In this document: positions 34,055 to 41,627 of the stretch, one piece after another
Position numbering within the stretch: the first letter of the stretch is position 1
Layout: each line of letters begins with the position of its first letter
DNA from: Microvirga terrestris
GTDB taxonomy: Bacteria > Pseudomonadota > Alphaproteobacteria > Rhizobiales > Beijerinckiaceae
Length of the DNA stretch: 64,000 nucleotides
Assembly: GCF_015694425.1 (NCBI RefSeq)
Contig: NZ_JADQDN010000001.1
Coordinates: 620,001-684,000, forward strand
Reading direction: 5' to 3'
The notes under the pieces: model-generated
What the model was told of the DNA's origin: nothing
The model's input: only the letters and a program-made list of their open reading frames with translations
Database searches by the model: none
Position numbers and translations under genes: made by a program

Positions 34055-35533
34055 ATGTCAGATCGCCTGAACGACGATACGCTCTTGGAACTGGCCCGGG
34101 ACGTTCGACGCCCTGCCTATGACCGAAGAACTTTGAAGACAGGCATCGTTCATCTCGGTGTGGGCGCATTCCACCGTGCGCATCAGGCCGTCTACACGGA
34201 CGATGTTCTGGCACAGGATCCGCGTTGGGGCATCGTCGCCGCGAGCCTGCGGAGTCCTGATACTTACGACGCGCTGCAGCCGCAGGACGGGCTCTACACC
34301 CTGTCGGTGCGCTCGCGGGAAGGCGAAGCGCTGCGGGTCGTCGGCTCGATCCGACGCGTCATCGTGGCGCCTAGTGAGATCGAGGACCTTCTCAATGTGA
34401 TGGCGGCTCCTCAGACACGGATCGTGACCTTGACCGTTACTGAGAAGGGCTATTGCCACGATCCAGCGACGGGCGCCTTGAACGAGGCCCACCCGGACAT
34501 CGTGCATGATCTCGCTTATTCGATGAACCCGAAATCGGCCCCGGGCTTCATCGTCGAGGCCCTGCGGCGGCGGCGCATGAACGGCGTGCCGCCCTTCACC
34601 GTTTTGACGTGCGACAACCTTCCCTCAAACGGCCGCACGGTAAAGCGCGTTCTCACCCGCTTTGCTGAATTGGTCGATCCGGAACTCGGCCGGTTCGTTG
34701 CGGACGAGGTCTCCTGCCCCTCGACCATGGTCGACAGGATCGTGCCGGCCACGAGCGATCAGGACCGAGAGCGGATCGGTGAGGCGCTCGGCCTGACGGA
34801 TGCATGGCCCGTCGTTACCGAGCCCTTCACACAATGGGTGATCGAGGACAGCTTCCCGCATGGACGTCCGGCTTGGGAGAAAGCCGGCGCAGAGTTCGTG
34901 AGCGATGTGGAGCCTTACGAGCACATGAAGCTCAGGCTGCTCAACGGGAGCCACTCGACGCTCGCCTATCTCGGCTATCTCGCTGGCTATGAGACCGTTG
35001 CCGATACCATGTCCGACGAGGCCTTCGTCCGACTGATCCGCGGCCTCATGGACGAGGAGGTCACGCCGACGCTGCACATGCCGCAGGGTGCCGATCTAGA
35101 ATCCTACAAGGGTGCTTTGATCGAGCGGTTCAAGAACCCCGCTCTGAAGCATCGCACCTGGCAGATCGCCATGGATGGATCGCAGAAGCTTCCTCAGCGC
35201 CTTCTCGGCACGATCCGCGACCGTCTGAGTAGCCATGCGCCGATCGGGCGGCTGTCGCTCGGGGTCGCGGCCTGGATGCGGTATGTGGCCGGCACCGATG
35301 AGAAGGGTACGCCAATCGACATCCGTGATCCGATGGCGGCGCGATTGAGGGAGGTGGCGAACGGGGCAGGGCGATCAGGCGAGAACCTGGCTCACGGCCT
35401 GTTCGCCATCCGTGAGATCTTCGGAGATGATCTTCCGGCTGACCCCCGCTTTACAGGTGTGGTCGTATCACACCTGATGCGGCTTTATGAGATCGGAGCG
35501 AAGCGCACGGTCTCCGAATTCAAGGTGGGCTGA
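34055..35533 (+). CDS. uxuB: Fructuronate reductase (mannitol dehydrogenase family)
   Basis: A 492-residue long-chain polyol dehydrogenase. HLGVGAFHRAHQAVYTDDVL is the nucleotide-binding start of the family, TLTVTEKGYCHDP the central segment, and KLRLLNGSHS supplies the catalytic Lys and the Asn/His of the KxxxxNxxH motif. Fructuronate reductase (fructuronate to mannonate) is preferred over mannitol dehydrogenase because the operon holds uxaC and the cluster holds uxuA, the steps on either side. ATG 34055 follows GAGGATCC. Confidence 0.92.
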   Translation: MSDRLNDDTLLELARDVRRPAYDRRTLKTGIVHLGVGAFHRAHQAVYTDDVLAQDPRWGIVAASLRSPDTYDALQPQDGLYTLSVRSREGEALRVVGSIRRVIVAPSEIEDLLNVMAAPQTRIVTLTVTEKGYCHDPATGALNEAHPDIVHDLAYSMNPKSAPGFIVEALRRRRMNGVPPFTVLTCDNLPSNGRTVKRVLTRFAELVDPELGRFVADEVSCPSTMVDRIVPATSDQDRERIGEALGLTDAWPVVTEPFTQWVIEDSFPHGRPAWEKAGAEFVSDVEPYEHMKLRLLNGSHSTLAYLGYLAGYETVADTMSDEAFVRLIRGLMDEEVTPTLHMPQGADLESYKGALIERFKNPALKHRTWQIAMDGSQKLPQRLLGTIRDRLSSHAPIGRLSLGVAAWMRYVAGTDEKGTPIDIRDPMAARLREVANGAGRSGENLAHGLFAIREIFGDDLPADPRFTGVVVSHLMRLYEIGAKRTVSEFKVG

Positions 35534-35607
35534 ACCTCGCACGAGCTAAGGTCAGGGCGCATTTTCCGTGCCAGATGATAACTGTCGTGCCTGATCCGTC
35601 GCCACCA

Positions 35608-36051
35608 TTATTCCAGCATGACAACGGCTTCGACCTCGAAGAGCATGGGGTCGATGGCAAGCTTGGGGACGGGAACCAGGGTCTGTGCCGGCAGCGCTTT
35701 GCCGAACATCGCCTTGACGTTCTTCGTCAGCACCTCAAGCTTGGACATGTCATGGTCAACCACGTAAATCGTAAGCTTGGCGACCTGATCCAGCCTTGCC
35801 CCGATTCCCTCGATGGCATTGCGCAAGTTTGCGTAGGCCTGCTCAACTTGGACAGTGAAGTCGGGCGACAGGCCTCCCGTGCGGTCCTGGCCGCCCTGGC
35901 CTGAAATATAGGCTACCCTGGCTCGACTGGGCACGATCACCGCAGTGCTGTAGCCATTCGGTGTCGGATCGTAGAGGTTCTGTGGATTGACGATGGTCAG
36001 CTTGAGATCATCTTCATTCGCTGTCGTTGCAGTGGGAATTCCCATGGTCAT
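35608..36051 (-). CDS. RidA/YER057c/UK114 family protein
   Basis: A 147-residue enamine/imine deaminase-type protein. The core begins ANNQ-like at VNPQNLYDPTPNGYSTAVIV, with YISGQGGQDRTGGLSPDFTVQVEQAY, and the family aspartate/arginine pocket near VAKLTIYVVDHD and ALPAQTLVPVPKLA. It is transcribed divergently from a TetR-type regulator, and two palindromes in the gap suggest that regulator controls it. Likely detoxifies reactive enamines or an inducing compound; the specific substrate is unknown. A second in-frame ATG two codons later is also possible. Confidence 0.88.
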   Translation of the reverse strand: MTMGIPTATTANEDDLKLTIVNPQNLYDPTPNGYSTAVIVPSRARVAYISGQGGQDRTGGLSPDFTVQVEQAYANLRNAIEGIGARLDQVAKLTIYVVDHDMSKLEVLTKNVKAMFGKALPAQTLVPVPKLAIDPMLFEVEAVVMLE

Positions 36052-36176
36052 AATGATTAGCCCTCCAAACAGCAGATGCTTGCACGTGACACGATATTCT
36101 CGACCCCGAGGAGCGCGAGCGACGGACCCTCAAGGCCTTTTGGATTGACCTTCAGCTCATCGCTCATATGATCGAA

Positions 36177-36191
36177 TCGTACGCTGTACGA
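36177..36191. promoter_or_regulatory. TetR-type operator palindrome, copy 1
   Basis: TCGTACGCTGTACGA is a 15-bp palindrome around a central base with one mismatch. It lies 126 bp upstream of the RidA start and 54 bp upstream of the TetR start. It is nearly identical to copy 2 at 36201-36215. Confidence 0.7.
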
Positions 36192-36200
36192 GTAGTCACA

Positions 36201-36215
36201 TCGTACGGCGTACGA
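36201..36215. promoter_or_regulatory. TetR-type operator palindrome, copy 2
   Basis: TCGTACGGCGTACGA is a perfect 7-1-7 palindrome. Its centre is 24 bp from that of copy 1, and 30 bp separate it from the TetR start codon, a spacing suited to binding by two dimers that block both divergent promoters. Confidence 0.75.
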
Positions 36216-36244
36216 GTCAAGCATCCCATCAGCGGGAAAAAATA

Positions 36245-36943
36245 ATGACAGCCAAACCAAAGGGCGCTCGGAACAAGCGGTCTCAGGGGACCGATGTGTC
36301 ACCAGCGTCCGAGAAGGGCCCGAACAGCGAACCGCCTCTCTCTCTGGAGCGGATCGTTACGACCGCAGTAGAATTGCTGGACGCTCATGGGGTCGATGGA
36401 CTGAAGATGCGTCAGTTGGCCGATCGCCTCGGGTCGGGCGCGATGAGTTTATATTGGCACGTCGACAATAAGGAGCAGGTCTTTGATCTGGCGCTCGACT
36501 CGGTGCTCAAGTACTGCGGGCCACCGCAATCGGTACAGTCTCAAGACTGGCGCGGGGATGTGATTCACATGCTTGAAGACTGGCGCGCCAGCATGCTGCG
36601 CCATCCTTGGTCTGCATCTCTGTTGCCGCGCCGGGCTCTTGGTCCGAACATCCTCGGTCGTCTGGAACTGCTGAGCAAGACCTTGTCCAGAGCCGGTGTC
36701 ACGGATGCGGATCTGAACGTCGCCATTTGGTCGCTCTGGAACTATGTGATAGGCGCTACCATCACCCGGGCGAGCTTCGATCTTTCGGACGACGACAGGG
36801 CTGCCGCGCAGCAACGCCTTACAGGTCTCAGTGAGCAGTACCCGACAATCGAGCGCTCTCGTCTACTGATGGACAATGATTGGGACGGCGCTTTCAGAAA
36901 AGGTCTCGACTTCCTGCTCGATGGCCTTGCTCCGAAACAATGA
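36245..36943 (+). CDS. TetR-family transcriptional regulator
   Basis: A 232-residue repressor-type protein. After a basic N-terminal extension (about 1-30), the HTH comprises LERIVTTAVELLDAHGVDGL, MRQLADRLGSGAMSLYWHVDNKEQ. The remainder is the helical ligand domain related to the TetR C-terminal family. ATG 36245 is the only sensible start. It faces the RidA gene and has two operator palindromes in front of it, so autoregulation and control of RidA are likely. Confidence 0.9.
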   Translation: MTAKPKGARNKRSQGTDVSPASEKGPNSEPPLSLERIVTTAVELLDAHGVDGLKMRQLADRLGSGAMSLYWHVDNKEQVFDLALDSVLKYCGPPQSVQSQDWRGDVIHMLEDWRASMLRHPWSASLLPRRALGPNILGRLELLSKTLSRAGVTDADLNVAIWSLWNYVIGATITRASFDLSDDDRAAAQQRLTGLSEQYPTIERSRLLMDNDWDGAFRKGLDFLLDGLAPKQ

Positions 36944-36980
36944 ATATTCTTTGTTTTCTTATTATTCATGGAGCCTGATC

Positions 36981-37403
36981 CTAACCGGCAGCTTCCCTTT
37001 CACGCCTCTTCTGGCATGAGCGGCACCGACAGCCATGCGGCTTGATGAAGGTCTCGAAATAATTCTTCCCATAGTTGTAAGTGATTTCTTCGCCGGGCTT
37101 GATGCGCTTAATCGCCTTGATGCGGATCTTGCCCCGCGCGATCGTCGCCTGGGCGTTCGGGCGGCACGCATGGTTGATATAGCGCGCGGTGTTCCAGCGC
37201 GGCGCGCCGTCGATGGTCCAGCGGCTGTTGATCTCGAACAGGTAGCGGGTGTTCCGGCGCCTTTCGACCTCTTCGCTCGTAATCCGCGGCCCTACATATT
37301 CGACGATGAAGCTTCCCTTCTCGATGAGATCCGTCGCGAAGAGCCCAAGGCCGGTTTCCGAACGCCCGATGCGAAAAGGACCTTCCGGCCGCTTGCTACT
37401 CAT
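36981..37403 (-). CDS. SET-domain protein (putative lysine methyltransferase)
   Basis: A 140-residue compact SET protein. GLGLFATDLIEKGSFIVEYVG forms the N-terminal SET strand region, RYINHACRPNAQA (75-87) is the NHxCxPN cofactor motif, GEEITYNYG (104-112) supplies the active-site tyrosine, and the end carries a post-SET zinc cluster C125, C127 and C130. This arrangement is typical of eukaryotic histone methyltransferases and occurs in scattered bacteria. The target protein is unknown. ATG 37403 is preferred to an in-frame TTG 27 bp upstream. Confidence 0.88.
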   Translation of the reverse strand: MSSKRPEGPFRIGRSETGLGLFATDLIEKGSFIVEYVGPRITSEEVERRRNTRYLFEINSRWTIDGAPRWNTARYINHACRPNAQATIARGKIRIKAIKRIKPGEEITYNYGKNYFETFIKPHGCRCRSCQKRREREAAG

Positions 37404-37610
37404 ATTCACCAAGAACTCCGCGATATCCAAGAAACGTTGTGGGTTCCATGACTGGAAATCACCGGTTGATCAAATGGGTCATCAGGCGATGTCCGCCAGA
37501 TCCAAAATCCCGTTTCTGCGTTCTGTCTCTAGATGCTTCGCCAGCCCCGGACAATCAACGTTCTGCCCGGCACATCAATGTGTGCCTGATTTGTCTTGAA
37601 AAGGAACTGC

Positions 37611-38987
37611 ATGAGCCTCGATGCCCTTCTCGTGCTGTCGGAGCAGAGCCCAGGCATCACGGTCAGCCGCCGCTCTCCGCTCTCCGTCCTGCCCGCGCTG
37701 GTTCGGGATCCGCTTCAGGCGCTGCCGCCGGAGGTCTATTGGGAACCGCTCGTCTATTCACGGGTCGCCAACCGGGAGAGGGTCTTCCTGCTGGACCCTT
37801 TACTCATTCAGGAGGCCTTGGTTCGGAACGCCGATGCCTTGTCGAAGGGAGAGGATGTGCGGCGGGCGCTCGGCCCGGCTCTGGGCCAAGGCCTGTTGAC
37901 GGCAGACGGTGCCCATTGGCGCTGGCAGCGCCAGTCAGTAGCGCCGGCGTTCCGGCACGAGAAGCTCGTCGGGTTGCTTCCCGCGATGATCTCAGCGGCG
38001 GAACGAACCCGCGACCGGTAGCTTACCGCCGGCTCCGGCGCGAAGGTCAGGATCGGCCATGAGATGATGCGAACGACCTTCGACATCATCGTGAAGACCA
38101 TGATGTCGGGGCCCGGCGGGATCGACGTGGTTCGGGTTGAGCGGGGTATCACGGACTATCTGAAGCCGACCGGCTGGATTTTCGCGCTGAGCATTCTCAA
38201 CGCGCCCGACTGGGTTCCGTACCCGGGACGCAGTCGGGCGAGGGCTGCGACAGGTTACCTTCGCTCCGCCATCACCGGTATGATCGCCCAACGCCGACGC
38301 GGCGGGGAGGCGCGTGAGGACCTGGTTGCGTTGCTCCTCGCGGCAGCCGACCCCGTGACCGGTCGGGTGATGACGGATGAGGAAATCGCCGACAATCTCC
38401 TGACCTTCATCACGGCCGGGCATGAGACCACGGCCCTTGGCCTTGCCTGGACCTTTCTCCTTCTGGCGCACCATCCCGAGCATGAGGTGAAGGTGCTCTC
38501 GGAAATTGACGCGGTTACGGCCGATGGTCCCGTTCGCCCGGAGCATATTTCCGAGCTGACCTATACACGGCAGGTCTTCTCGGAGGCCATGACGCTCTAC
38601 CCGCCGGCTCCCATCATTACCAGAACGGCAACAAGTGCCTTTCCGCTCAGTGGGTTCATGGTTCCGAAAGGGGCTGTTATCGTTGTTCCCATTCATGCCG
38701 TGCACCACCATGCAGCAATTTGGGAGCAGCCTGAGCGGTTCAATCCCGGACGCTTCGCGCCGGAGCAGGCGAAGGGGCGGCATCGTTACGCCTATATGCC
38801 TTTCGGCGCAGGCCCGCGGATCTGCATCGGTAGCGCGTTCGCTCAGATGGAGGCGCTCGCCATTCTGGCTGTCATGCTGAAGGCCGCTCGTCTGCGGACA
38901 AAAGCAGGCTCCATGCCGGCACCCATCATGAAGGTGACGTTGAGGCCGAGAGCGGATGCCGAGATGCTGGTTGAACCACGTTCCTGA
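37611..38987 (+). pseudogene. Cytochrome P450, interrupted by an in-frame amber codon
   Basis: From ATG 37611 (after AAAAGGA) the frame encodes 136 residues, meets TAG at 38019-38021, and continues in the same frame to TGA 38985-38987, giving the usual P450 length of about 458 codons. The first part holds LTADGAHWRWQRQSVAPAFRHEKL (C-helix WxxxR region). After the stop come the I-helix AGHETT and the haem loop FGAGPRICIGSAFAQME. The K-helix ExxR motif reads EAMT (Thr at 38592-38594 instead of Arg), a second likely inactivating change. TGG to TAG is the simplest origin of the stop. Suppression or a sequencing error cannot be excluded, but two lesions favour decay. Confidence 0.88.
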
Positions 38988-38995
38988 ATGAACGG

Positions 38996-39036
38996 CCGTT
39001 CAGGATTGCGCGCCTGAATGGCGTTGGCCTTTTTTT
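38996..39036 (+). terminator. Intrinsic terminator downstream of the P450
   Basis: CCGTTCAGG (38996-39004) pairs with CCTGAATGG (39013-39021) with one G-T pair and an eight-base loop, followed after eight bases by a seven-T run (39030-39036). An overlapping palindrome TGAACGGCCGTTCA at 38989-39002 offers an alternative fold. Confidence 0.55.
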
Positions 39037-39081
39037 GACCGTCGAATGTCTGAAGCATCGTGCCTACTTGCACCATTCCAA

Positions 39082-39465
39082 TCAGACGGCTGCTCTAATC
39101 TCCGGAACTGCGAGAGCAGTTTGCAGCGTATCGGCGAAGTTCTGGTAGGAGAAAGGCTTCGACAAGCTTGGGCAATCGCGGAAACGCTCCGGGAGAGAAC
39201 GGAAGTCGTAGCCTGTCGAGAAAATGAAAGGAATTTTGCGGAAGCGCAGAACGTCCGCGACCGGAAAAACGACCGATCCATCCACATTGATGTCGAGAAG
39301 GCCGATGTCAATTTCAGCCTGGAGGGCAAGGGTAAGAGCGTGATCCAGACGCGCCGCAGGTCCTACGACTTGGCAACCGAAATCCAGAACCATATCCTCG
39401 ATGAGCATCGAGATCATGGCCTCGTCTTCAACGATCAGGACCCGCTTTCTGCGATCTTCAAGCAT
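39082..39465 (-). CDS. Single-domain response regulator
   Basis: A 127-residue receiver domain with no output domain. The acidic pair is in IVEDEAM (Asp14/Glu15 area), the phosphoacceptor is Asp58 in GLLDIN, and the switch residue and lysine are in IFSTG (about 83) and LSKPF (Lys103). ATG 39465 has a strong ribosome site, CAGGAGGGG. Such proteins act as phosphate relays or by protein contact. No histidine kinase is adjacent. A perfect -10 hexamer lies upstream at 39512-39517. Confidence 0.9.
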   Translation of the reverse strand: MLEDRRKRVLIVEDEAMISMLIEDMVLDFGCQVVGPAARLDHALTLALQAEIDIGLLDINVDGSVVFPVADVLRFRKIPFIFSTGYDFRSLPERFRDCPSLSKPFSYQNFADTLQTALAVPEIRAAV

Positions 39466-39511
39466 AGCCCCTCCTGGCCAGATTCCACCTGATGCAGCAC
39501 CTTTTGGCGTC

Positions 39512-39517
39512 ATTATA
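39512..39517 (-). promoter_or_regulatory. Candidate -10 box of response regulator
   Basis: On the minus strand the hexamer is TATAAT, a perfect sigma-70 -10 match, about 47 bp before the response-regulator ATG. No convincing -35 box is seen at 16-18 bp, so the promoter may be activator-dependent or the match fortuitous. Confidence 0.4.
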
Positions 39518-39574
39518 CGAATCAGTTGCAATCACTCTAATCTTTACGTCGGTTCCGTTCTCTATCTTATGTTA

Positions 39575-39763
39575 TTAAGACTTCTGAAAGGTATCGTAAC
39601 CCTGCTGACAAGCTAAAGTAAATACCTGGTTCCATGCTTCTTTTGCGGCCTTTCTAGAGGCGATTTCTGCGCGAGTGACTGACGCAACCTTGGTCCTTTC
39701 GAGGTCTGGAGAGCATAATCTGTATCGACGGCTAGAACCCGTGGAAATCGCAAAGTCTTGCAT
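39575..39763 (-). CDS. Possible small hypothetical protein
   Basis: A 62-codon frame starting MQDFAISTGSSRRYRLCSPD and ending LACQQGYDTFQKS. The middle (TRAEIASRKAAKEAWNQVF) would form an amphipathic helix, which looks protein-like. Against it, there is no clear ribosome site, codon third positions are less GC-rich than in neighbouring genes, and I recognise no family. It is listed because nothing else explains the region. Confidence 0.3.
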   Translation of the reverse strand: MQDFAISTGSSRRYRLCSPDLERTKVASVTRAEIASRKAAKEAWNQVFTLACQQGYDTFQKS

Positions 39764-40154
39764 TGTATAGGTGGGAGGCCATCGAAGCGCCCAGCGAACC
39801 AACGGCTGCCCAGAAACGCGACGCAAGCAGGGAAAAGCCCGGCATCCAGGTCATCTCGGCCGCGTCCTAGTGGTCAAGCTGAGCCGGCGGACGGCCACTT
39901 TGCCAATGCTCGGTCTCCAACAGGTATTAGAAAGTGCGGTTTCCGCCACTTTGCAGGCTCGGGTGGAGATTCATCCTAAAAGCTTGAAGAAGGGCCGGAA
40001 TTCCCGCCGCGAACCCCGAGAATCCGCCCAGATCACCTTTTTGGGACCTTGCGTGAAACGTTTAGGTATGAGTAGTTATCTCCTTGCCCTCAATGGTTGG
40101 GGGCTGTACGCCTATGGGCGTTTAGGAAACATGAGACTTTAGAAGGCAGTCCTG

Positions 40155-40844
40155 ATGGGCCGGGGAAATGATCACCGTGATCGCCGACGTCAATTTGGCG
40201 GTCAACCCGAAGATCACTGGGGCGAATTCGCTCCGCCAACATCTTTTGAACGGCCCATGCGGCAACAGACATCCTACGGCTCTTCAGCCGCAGGACCCGA
40301 GACTGAAGCACGGGTGAAATGGTTCAATCCCGACAAGGGCTTCGGCTTTGTCGAGATGACCGATGGATCGGGCGAGGCCTTCCTGCACGTCCGGCAGGTC
40401 GAGGCTGCGGGACACTCCGCTCTTGAATCCGGCACGACCCTGGTTATCAAGGTCGGCACGGGTCAGAAGGGACCGCAGGTCCAGGAAATCGTCAGCGTGG
40501 ACACCAGCACGGCCGAGCCGGAGCCGCCGCGCGGTGCCCGTCCGGCGCGTCCGGCGCGTGCGGGTGGGCCAGGCGGCCAATCCGGCGGGTTCTCCCGTCC
40601 GAGCGGCGGCCCCAGCGCACGTCCCGTGAGCGGTCCGCCGGAGGTGCCGGCCACCGTGAAGTGGTTCGACTCCGTAAAGGGCTACGGCTTCGTGTCCGTC
40701 GAGGGAGAGAGCAAGGACTTGTTCCTTCACATCTCCGTCGTGGAGCGGGCCGGTCTCGGCCAGCTCGACCAGGGTCAGGCGGTTCGCGTCGCGATCGTCG
40801 AGGGCCGCAAGGGCCCCGAAGTCGGCGCCATCGAACTCGCCTAA
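40155..40844 (+). CDS. Double cold-shock-domain protein
   Basis: A 229-residue RNA/DNA-binding protein with two cold-shock domains. CSD1 (about 52-116) has VKWFNPDKGFGFVEM; CSD2 (about 165-229) has VKWFDSVKGYGFVSV; each contains an RNP1 core. They are joined by a roughly 48-residue Pro/Gly/Arg-rich linker, and the N-terminal 50 residues are polar and low in complexity. Two-domain CSPs are common in Rhizobiales. CSD1 lacks the second aromatic RNP2 FVH of classic CspA, having FLHVRQ. The role is probably RNA chaperone in stress or stationary phase. Confidence 0.92.
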   Translation: MGRGNDHRDRRRQFGGQPEDHWGEFAPPTSFERPMRQQTSYGSSAAGPETEARVKWFNPDKGFGFVEMTDGSGEAFLHVRQVEAAGHSALESGTTLVIKVGTGQKGPQVQEIVSVDTSTAEPEPPRGARPARPARAGGPGGQSGGFSRPSGGPSARPVSGPPEVPATVKWFDSVKGYGFVSVEGESKDLFLHISVVERAGLGQLDQGQAVRVAIVEGRKGPEVGAIELA

Positions 40845-40881
40845 GAGGCTCTGCCTCCTTCGCGCTGAGTGAAAAGATTTG

Positions 40882-40905
40882 GGTCCACTGCGTCAGCAGT
40901 GGACC
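40882..40905. terminator. Bidirectional hairpin between cold-shock and phoH-like genes
   Basis: GGTCCACTGC (40882-40891) and GCAGTGGACC (40896-40905) form a perfect 10-bp stem with a four-base loop. The loop holds the stop codon of the minus-strand PhoH gene. Downstream on the plus strand is TCTTC, and on the minus strand CAAATCTTTTC, so the flanking T-tracts are weak in both directions. Confidence 0.6.
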
Positions 40906-41627
40906 TCTTCAAATGCGCGTACCCACATCTCGCAGACACCGGACCGCACGATGTCGTTGAGGGTGAACTCAACGATGGGCACCGGCAGCATCTGCGATTT
41001 GATCAGGTGAAGGACCGTGCGGAGACCCGATGTCTCGCGCAGGTCGCACTGGCTCACATCCCCGTTGATCACTACTTTGCATTCCTCTCCGATGCGGGTG
41101 AGGAATGTCTTCATCTCGGCCGGCGTCGCATTCTGCGCCTCATCGAGAAGGATGAAGGCGTCACGCCATGAGCGTCCTCGCATCACCTCGAACGGCACCA
41201 TCTCGATGTCGCCGTTCTTGATCGCGATGTCGAAAGCCGCTGTGCCGATGCGTTCCTTGATCGCCTCGATGACGGGTGCAGCCCAGGGGCCGAATTTCTC
41301 TTCAAGGGTGCCGGGAAAGAAGCCGAGGGATCGGCCGCTCGGCACGTTGGGGCGGGTCAGAATGATCTTGCGGATGCGCCGTTGACGAAACAAATCCGCC
41401 GCGTATGTCGCTGCGATCCAGGTCTTGCCGGTGCCTGCCGGCCCGAGGACCACAACCTGAGAGCTGTTCTTCAAAGCGTCGAGATAGTCATCCTGTGTGG
41501 CATTGAGCGGTTTGATCGGCGGAAGGCTGCGCTCTCCCTGAAATTTGGATCCCGTGAGGTCGAAAACCTGCGCTGTTTCAAGGGAGCGGCGGGTCTTGCG
41601 TCTCTGCTTTTCATGATGCTTGCTCAA
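40893..41627 (-). CDS. PhoH-family ATPase
   Basis: A 244-residue P-loop protein. Walker A GPAGTGKT at 62-69, the RPNVPSGRSLGFFPGTLEEKF segment that defines PhoH, Walker B FILLDEAQNAT and GDVSQCDLRETSG are all present. PhoH proteins bind and hydrolyse ATP and are linked to RNA metabolism. It lacks the extra C-terminal part of PhoH2. TTG 41627 follows CGGAG at seven bases and gives MSKHHEKQRRKTRRS; no ATG exists nearby. Its stop codon sits in the loop of a hairpin shared with the convergent cold-shock gene. Confidence 0.9.
   Translation of the reverse strand: MSKHHEKQRRKTRRSLETAQVFDLTGSKFQGERSLPPIKPLNATQDDYLDALKNSSQVVVLGPAGTGKTWIAATYAADLFRQRRIRKIILTRPNVPSGRSLGFFPGTLEEKFGPWAAPVIEAIKERIGTAAFDIAIKNGDIEMVPFEVMRGRSWRDAFILLDEAQNATPAEMKTFLTRIGEECKVVINGDVSQCDLRETSGLRTVLHLIKSQMLPVPIVEFTLNDIVRSGVCEMWVRAFEEVHC

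Larger units (their letters stand above)
39466..40154. other. Gap of about 690 bp with no confident gene
   Basis: Between the response regulator and the cold-shock gene the sequence is less GC-rich than its surroundings. It contains the response-regulator promoter region, one possible small minus-strand gene (39575-39763), and a long stretch that would form the 5' leader of the cold-shock gene. No RNA gene or repeat family is recognisable. Confidence 0.6.

Noticed and set aside
36057..36302. A minus-strand frame across the RidA/TetR gap
   Set aside because: It would cover both operator palindromes and the TetR start; it has no homology and is better explained as regulatory DNA.
39771..40142. 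A 123-codon plus-strand frame before the cold-shock gene
   Set aside because: No ribosome site, no domain, and mixed codon use; more likely leader sequence.
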